Translations under genes and position numbers: made by a program
NCBI RefSeq assembly: GCF_003478995.1
Contig: NZ_QUGI01000004.1
Span: 44,497 to 108,496 of the forward strand
Direction: 5' to 3'
DNA length: 64,000 nucleotides
DNA from: Pseudoflavonifractor sp. AF19-9AC
Lineage (GTDB): Bacteria > Bacillota > Clostridia > Oscillospirales > Oscillospiraceae
Part shown: piece after piece, positions 59,025 through 64,000 of the stretch
How the letters are laid out: each line of letters begins with the position of its first letter
How positions within the stretch are numbered: position 1 is the stretch's first letter
Notes under the pieces: generated by a model
Seen by the model: the letters and a program-made list of their open reading frames with translations, nothing else
Database searches by the model: none
What the model was told of the DNA's origin: nothing

Positions 59025-61424
59025 GTGGCAAACAAGACAGACCTGGTAATTGTAGAGTCTCCGTCCAAGGCGAAGACCATTGGAAAATATCTTGGTCCCG
59101 GCTATGAGGTAAAGGCATCCATGGGGCATGTGCGGGACCTGCCCAAGAGCAAAATCGGTGTAGACATCGAACAGGGCTTTGTGCCCAACTACCAGCCCAT
59201 TAAGGGAAAGGAGGATGTCATTGCCGATCTGAAGAAGGCGGCCAAGAAGAGCGGAAAAGTCTATCTGGCCACCGACCCGGACCGGGAAGGCGAGGCCATC
59301 TCCTGGCACCTGAAGGAACTGCTGGATATTCCCGATGACAAGACCTATCGGGTTACCTTTAATGAGATCACCAAAAACGTCGTCAACCAATCCATCGCCG
59401 CCCCCCGGGCCATCGATCAGAACCTGGTCAATGCCCAGCAGGCCCGGCGGATTTTGGACCGCATTGTGGGCTATCAGCTCTCGCCCTTGCTGTGGCGCAA
59501 AATCCGTCGGGGACTGTCTGCGGGGCGTGTGCAGTCGGTGGCGACCCGCCTGGTGGTGGAGCGCGAGGAGGAGATCCGCGCCTTCCAGCCCCAGGAGTAC
59601 TGGACTATCGAGGCCAATCTGGCCCGGATTTCCCCCAACCAGGGTTCCTTCCAGGCCCAGTTCCACGGACGGGAAAAGAAGATGGAGCTGCACTCCAAGG
59701 AGGAGGCAGAGGCCATCATTGCCCAGGTGCAGCAGGGGAGCTTTGCTGTCTCTAAGGTAAAGCGGCAGGAGAAGAGCCGCCAGCCCGCGCCTCCCTTTAC
59801 CACCTCCACCCTCCAGCAGGAGGCCTCCCGGAAGCTGAATATGACCCCCGCCCGCACCATGGCCATTGCCCAGCAGCTTTATGAAGGCGTGGACATCTCC
59901 GGCGAGGGCACCGTGGGTCTTATCACCTATATGCGTACCGACTCCCTGCGTCTGTCAGAGGAGGCGCTGGCCGCTGCCAAGGGCTTTATTCAGCGGCGCT
60001 ACGGTGAAGAGTATTACCCCGCCCAGACCCGCCGCTTCAAGGCCAAGGGAAATGCCCAGGACGCCCACGAGGCCATCCGGCCCTCCGACGTGAACCTGGT
60101 GCCCGACGAGATCAAAAAGGACCTCACCGGGGAGCAGTACCGGCTTTATAAGCTCATCTGGAGCCGCTTTTTGGCTTGCCAGATGGCGCCTGCCCTCTAT
60201 GACAGCCTGTCTATCGAGGTGGAAAATTCCGGCTACACTTTCCGGGCCAGCCACTCCTCCCTGAAGTTCTCCGGCTTTACTGCCGTGTACGAGGAGGGCA
60301 AGGACGAGGAAGAAGAGGAGAAGAACTCTCCACTGCCCGACCTGAAGGAGGGCGAGGGGCTCAACTGTCAGGGCCTGAAGCAGGACCAGCACTTCACCCA
60401 GCCCCCTGCCCGTTACTCTGAGGCCAGCCTCATCCGGGCCCTGGAGGAGAAGGGCATCGGACGACCCTCTACCTACGCCCCCACCATTTCTACCATCCTG
60501 AACCGGGAGTACGTGGTAAAAGAGGGCAGAGCCCTCCGGCCCACCGCCCTGGGTGAGGTGGTTACCGGCCTTATGAAGGACAAGTTCCAGGATATTGTGG
60601 ACCCCACCTTTACCGCCCAGATGGAGGAACAGCTGGACAAGGTGGAGGAGGGCAGCGTGGACTGGAAAAAGGTGCTGTCTGAGTTCTATCAGGACTTTGA
60701 TGCGGAGCTTCACAAGGCCGAACAGGAGCTGGACGGAGAGCGCATCAAGGTACCCGACGAGGTTTCCGAGGAGATTTGCCCCCAGTGCGGACGCAATCTG
60801 GTGGTCAAGTCCGGCCGCTTCGGCCGATTCCTGGCCTGCCCCGGCTGGCCGGAGTGTGACTTCACCATGCCCCTGGTGGTGGAGATGCCGGGCAAGTGCC
60901 CCAAGTGCGGCGGCCGGCTTTTGAAGCGCACCGGAAAGAGCAAGAAGACGGGCAAGCAGTACACCTACTATTGCTGCGAGAATCTGACCAGCAAGGACGA
61001 GAGCCGGAAGTGCGACTTCATGACTTGGGACGTGCCGGTGAAGGACAACTGCCCGGTCTGCGGCCAGACGATGTTCAAGAAGGCGGGCCGCGGGGCCAAG
61101 AAGGCCTTCTGCATCAACGAGGACTGCTCCAACTTCACCCCTGAGGAGAAGCGGGGCGGCTGGCGGAAAAAGCCGGAGACCGCTGAGGGCCAGACAGAGC
61201 CGGAGGAGGCCCAGAACGCTCCGGCAGAGGCTGCAGAGGAAAAGAAGACGGCCAAAAAGACCGCCGCCAAGAAGCCGGCAGCCAAGAAAACAACGGCCAA
61301 GAAGGCTGACACGAAAAAGACTGCGGCCAAGAAAACCACGGAAAAAACAGCCGCTGCAAAGAAAACGGCTGTAAAGAAGACCACGACGAAGAAGAGTACT
61401 GCCAAGAAGACGGAAGAGGCGTAA
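59025..61424 (+). CDS. topA: DNA topoisomerase I with Lys/Ala-rich C-terminal tail
   Basis: 799 residues from a GTG at 59025, nine bases after GAGGAGG; a 58983 start lacks a site. Toprim domain VIVESPSKAKTIGKYLG and DPDREGEAISWHL; active-site tyrosine in LITYMRTDSLRLS. Three four-cysteine zinc modules near the end: CPQCGRNL with CPGWPEC, CPKCGGRL with YYCCEN, and CPVCGQTM with CINEDC. The last 60 residues repeat AAKK/TAKK-type units, a histone-H1-like basic tail. It relaxes negative supercoils. topA follows dprA, and trmFO follows it. Confidence 0.96.
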   Translation: MANKTDLVIVESPSKAKTIGKYLGPGYEVKASMGHVRDLPKSKIGVDIEQGFVPNYQPIKGKEDVIADLKKAAKKSGKVYLATDPDREGEAISWHLKELLDIPDDKTYRVTFNEITKNVVNQSIAAPRAIDQNLVNAQQARRILDRIVGYQLSPLLWRKIRRGLSAGRVQSVATRLVVEREEEIRAFQPQEYWTIEANLARISPNQGSFQAQFHGREKKMELHSKEEAEAIIAQVQQGSFAVSKVKRQEKSRQPAPPFTTSTLQQEASRKLNMTPARTMAIAQQLYEGVDISGEGTVGLITYMRTDSLRLSEEALAAAKGFIQRRYGEEYYPAQTRRFKAKGNAQDAHEAIRPSDVNLVPDEIKKDLTGEQYRLYKLIWSRFLACQMAPALYDSLSIEVENSGYTFRASHSSLKFSGFTAVYEEGKDEEEEEKNSPLPDLKEGEGLNCQGLKQDQHFTQPPARYSEASLIRALEEKGIGRPSTYAPTISTILNREYVVKEGRALRPTALGEVVTGLMKDKFQDIVDPTFTAQMEEQLDKVEEGSVDWKKVLSEFYQDFDAELHKAEQELDGERIKVPDEVSEEICPQCGRNLVVKSGRFGRFLACPGWPECDFTMPLVVEMPGKCPKCGGRLLKRTGKSKKTGKQYTYYCCENLTSKDESRKCDFMTWDVPVKDNCPVCGQTMFKKAGRGAKKAFCINEDCSNFTPEEKRGGWRKKPETAEGQTEPEEAQNAPAEAAEEKKTAKKTAAKKPAAKKTTAKKADTKKTAAKKTTEKTAAAKKTAVKKTTTKKSTAKKTEEA

Positions 61425-61543
61425 CGGGGCATCCTTTGTGCTCATGCGGGCGCCTGTGTACCATGGAAGAAATAACAGGATGTGAGAAGCGGAGCGGGAG
61501 AGGACCCCGCCTGCTTCCCACACTGGGACCTGAGGAGAGAACT

Positions 61544-62848
61544 ATGGAACCTGTGATTGTGATTGGGGCGGGCCTTGCGGGCAGCGAGGCAGCCTGGCAG
61601 CTGGCCCGGCGGGGCATTCCCGTGGAGTTGCGGGAGATGAAGCCGGAGAAGATGACCCCCGCCCACCACAGTCCCAGCTTTGGGGAGCTGGTGTGCTCCA
61701 ACTCCCTGCGCTCTGACCAGCTGGAGAACGCGGTGGGCCTGCTGAAAGAGGAGCTTCGCCGCTGCGGCTCGCTGATCATGGCCTGCGCCGACGCCCATCG
61801 GGTGGAGGCGGGTGGAGCTCTGGCTGTGGACCGGGAGGCCTTTGCCGCCGCCATTACGGAGCAGATCCGAAATCACCCCAACATCACGGTGAAGGAGGGG
61901 GAGGTCACTGAGATTCCCCGGGAGGGCCAGGTAATTATCGCCACCGGCCCCCTCACCTCCGAACCCCTGTCCCAGGCCATTGGCGGCTTGTTCCCCGACA
62001 GCAAGTACCTCAATTTCTTTGATGCCGCCGCTCCGCTGGTCACCTTTGAGAGCGTGGACATGGATAGCGCCTGGTTTGCCTCCCGGTATGACCGGGGCAC
62101 CCCGGACTATGTGAACTGCCCCCTCAGCCAGGAGGAGTACGAGGCCTTCTGGCAGGCCCTGACCACCGCCCAGGAGGCGGAGGTCCACGGCTTTGAGGAC
62201 TCGGGTGTGTTTGAGGGCTGCATGCCCGTGGAGGTAATGGCCCGCCGGGGTGTGGACACCCTGCGCTACGGCCCCCTCAAGCCTGTAGGCCTGAAGGACC
62301 CCAAGACGGGGAAGGAGCCCTACGCCGTGGTGCAGCTGCGCCGGGACAATGCCCAGGGGTCCATCTACAACATTGTGGGCTTCCAGACCCACCTGCGCTG
62401 GCCGGAGCAGAAGCGGGTGTTCTCCATGATTCCCGCCCTGAAGAACGCCCAGTACGTGCGTTACGGCGTCATGCACCGCAACACCTTCCTGGATTCTCCC
62501 CGTCTGCTGGACCGGTACTACCGGGTGCGGGGCCAGGAGCGGCTGATGTTTGCCGGGCAGATCACCGGCGTGGAGGGCTATGTGGAGTCCACCGCCTCCG
62601 GATGTCTGGCGGCTATGGAGTTGGCTCGGCGGCTCAGCGGCCGGGACCCCGTCAATTTCCCCAGAGAGACGGCCATTGGAGCTATGGCTCTTTACATTAG
62701 TGACGAAAGTGTGGTAAACTTTCAACCGATGAATGTGAACTTTGGCCTGATTCCCCAGCTGGGCTATCGGGTCAAGGGCAAGCGGAACAAAAACGCTGAG
62801 ATTTCCAAGCGCGCTCTGGAGAAGCTGGGCGAGCTGGATTTGACCTGA
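61544..62848 (+). CDS. trmFO: Methylenetetrahydrofolate–tRNA-(uracil-5-)-methyltransferase
   Basis: 434 residues from the ATG at 61544 (GAGGAG upstream). FAD-binding VIGAGLAGSEAAWQLARRG at the N-terminus; FGELVCSNSLRSDQLENAVG, KYLNFFDAAAPLV, FEGCMPVEVMARRG and GQITGVEGYVESTASG are signature segments. It forms ribothymidine-54 in tRNA using methylenetetrahydrofolate. It follows topA as is usual in Firmicutes. Confidence 0.97.
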   Translation: MEPVIVIGAGLAGSEAAWQLARRGIPVELREMKPEKMTPAHHSPSFGELVCSNSLRSDQLENAVGLLKEELRRCGSLIMACADAHRVEAGGALAVDREAFAAAITEQIRNHPNITVKEGEVTEIPREGQVIIATGPLTSEPLSQAIGGLFPDSKYLNFFDAAAPLVTFESVDMDSAWFASRYDRGTPDYVNCPLSQEEYEAFWQALTTAQEAEVHGFEDSGVFEGCMPVEVMARRGVDTLRYGPLKPVGLKDPKTGKEPYAVVQLRRDNAQGSIYNIVGFQTHLRWPEQKRVFSMIPALKNAQYVRYGVMHRNTFLDSPRLLDRYYRVRGQERLMFAGQITGVEGYVESTASGCLAAMELARRLSGRDPVNFPRETAIGAMALYISDESVVNFQPMNVNFGLIPQLGYRVKGKRNKNAEISKRALEKLGELDLT

Positions 62849-62900
62849 GCACCGGAAATTCGGACAGGTACCGAGGGTACGGAAGGGAAGGATTGCAACG

Positions 62901-63944
62901 ATGAAAATTATTGTAGATGCCATGGGCGGGGATAATGCTCCTCAGGCCCCTGTAATGGGCGCCATTCAGGCCAGCCAGGAGTATGGCGTGGACATCATTC
63001 TGGTGGGCCGTGGGGAGGAGATCCTGAAGGTGCTGGAGCAGAACGGCATCCAGGACCTGCCCGCCGGGGTGGAGATTGCCCACGCCAGCGAGGTAGTGGA
63101 GATGTGCGACAATCCTGCCACCGCCTTCCGGGAGAAGAAGGACTCCTCCCTGACCGTGGGCCTGAACCTGCTGAAAAGCGGGGCAGGGGACGCATTTGTG
63201 TCCGCCGGCTCCACCGGTGCTCTGCTCTCCGGCGCTACCCTGGTGGTCAAGCGCATCCGGGGCATCCGCCGGGCCGCTCTGGCCCCTGTGGTACCCACCG
63301 GCGGCGGCGGAGCCGTGCTCATTGACTGCGGCGCCAACGCTGAGTGTCCCCCGGAGTACCTGCTGCAGTTTGCCTACATGGGTTCCTACTACGCTGAGCA
63401 TGTGCTGGGCCGCCCGGAGCCCAAGGTGGGCCTGCTGAACATCGGCGTGGAGCCAACCAAGGGCACCAGCCTCCAGACCACCGTTTACGGCATGCTCAAA
63501 GAGGCCGGCGAGGCCGGCCGCATCAACTTTGTGGGTAATGTGGAGGCCCGTGAGGCCGTGGAGGGTGCGGTGGACGTCATTGTCTCCGACGGCTATTCCG
63601 GCAACATCTTCCTGAAGACCATGGAGGGCACCGGCCTGTTCTTGGCCCGGGAGATCAAGAAGCTCTTCATGAAGAATCTCCTGACCAAGCTGGCCGCCGT
63701 GCTGGTGTCCGGCGGACTGAAGGAGTTCAAGAAGCTGATGAGCGCCGACGAGGTGGGCGGCACTGCCCTGGTGGGCATCTCCAAGCCGGTCATCAAGGCC
63801 CACGGCTCCTCCGACGCCTATGCCATCAAAAACGCCGTTCGTCAGGCCAAGCAGTATGTGTCCTCCGGCATCATTGAGAGCATTGCGGAGAACATCGACG
63901 TTATGCGCCTGGATGCTCCCTCTCACGCTGGCGAGGAGAACTAA
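62901..63944 (+). CDS. plsX: Phosphate acyltransferase PlsX
   Basis: 347 residues, standard. N-terminal IVDAMGGDNAPQAPV, the SAGSTGALLSGATLVVKRI segment, LIDCGANAECPPEYL and NVEAREAVEGAVDVIVSDGYSGNI (in parts). It makes acyl phosphate from acyl-ACP for phospholipid synthesis, working with PlsY and, later, PlsC. The usual downstream partner acpP would lie beyond the window. Confidence 0.97.
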   Translation: MKIIVDAMGGDNAPQAPVMGAIQASQEYGVDIILVGRGEEILKVLEQNGIQDLPAGVEIAHASEVVEMCDNPATAFREKKDSSLTVGLNLLKSGAGDAFVSAGSTGALLSGATLVVKRIRGIRRAALAPVVPTGGGGAVLIDCGANAECPPEYLLQFAYMGSYYAEHVLGRPEPKVGLLNIGVEPTKGTSLQTTVYGMLKEAGEAGRINFVGNVEAREAVEGAVDVIVSDGYSGNIFLKTMEGTGLFLAREIKKLFMKNLLTKLAAVLVSGGLKEFKKLMSADEVGGTALVGISKPVIKAHGSSDAYAIKNAVRQAKQYVSSGIIESIAENIDVMRLDAPSHAGEEN

Positions 63945-63971
63945 GCCAGTCGGAACTGAAATCAGAACCCA

Positions 63972-64000
63972 AAGGGGGGAGACCTGTGGTCCCGCCCCTT
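63972..64000 (+). terminator. Hairpin after plsX at the window edge
   Basis: 63972-63983 and 63988-64000 are nearly complementary (GGGG and GACC against GGTC and CCCC) around TGTGG. Whether a T tract follows is outside the window. Confidence 0.4.

Noticed and set aside
1..64000. CRISPR array, prophage, insertion sequence or conjugative element
   Set aside because: No regularly spaced direct repeats, transposase, integrase or phage structural genes were found. The only compositional outlier is the region near 41534-43057.
1..64000. tRNA or rRNA genes
   Set aside because: No cloverleaf-like segments or conserved rRNA text were noticed while reading the intergenic regions, though a covariance search was not possible.

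Overview
The window is chromosomal DNA from a GC-rich, spore-forming Firmicute. The spore genes (sigK, spoIIR, a GerW/YtfJ gene, a DacF-type carboxypeptidase), the IspH–ribosomal S1 fusion, SigA-type promoters with 17-bp spacers and the Firmicute gene orders (dprA-topA-trmFO, tig-clpX-lon-ysxC, scpAB) suggest an Oscillospiraceae-type gut clostridium of the Flavonifractor/Pseudoflavonifractor kind. That placement is inference from gene content only. I see no rRNA, tRNA, CRISPR array, insertion sequence or prophage.

Layout. 1-3894 (minus): trpS, a TagO/WecA-type GlcNAc-1-phosphate transferase, UDP-GlcNAc 2-epimerase and a membrane-anchored protein cut by the window edge. 4068-10409 (plus): sigK, an Lrp/AsnC regulator with an AlaT-like aminotransferase, a ThrH-type phosphatase, a small membrane protein, a DUF1015 protein, ispE and spoIIR. 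10504-15083: a lipoprotein, a DUF1461 membrane protein and a three-gene GtrII-GtrB-GtrA glucosylation cassette. 15288-21483: a galactose (Leloir) locus, galM divergent from a LacI-type regulator followed by galK-galE-galT, with two matching operator-like palindromes.

21610-29230 is the most striking region: a promoter, a 37-codon Phe/Tyr-rich leader peptide and an intrinsic terminator, followed by one operon for the whole shikimate pathway plus the phenylalanine branch (DAHP synthase, aroB, aroA, aroC, pheA, a fused aroE-aroK, aroQ). This looks like classical ribosome-mediated attenuation. thrC and a metallophosphoesterase follow.

31716-38308 is a proteostasis cluster (tig, clpP, clpX, lon, ysxC). 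38375-43057 is an accessory stretch: a MATE exporter behind a hairpin/uORF attenuator-like leader, then an MBOAT acyltransferase with an SGNH-type partner. 43229-53262 is a dense run of housekeeping genes: scpA, scpB, DUF2953 (ytfI), ytfJ, dacF, an rluB-type gene, an RpiR regulator, a BaiN/HI0933-like flavoprotein, cmk, plsC and the ispH-S1 fusion. 53592-63944 holds a Trk/Ktr potassium system behind a structured leader, an rRNA methyltransferase, a convergent MFS transporter, dprA, topA with a lysine/alanine-rich tail, trmFO and plsX.

Many genes overlap by 1-4 bases (ATGA, GTGA, TGATG), implying translational coupling. Start codons were re-chosen from Shine-Dalgarno spacing; several are GTG or TTG.
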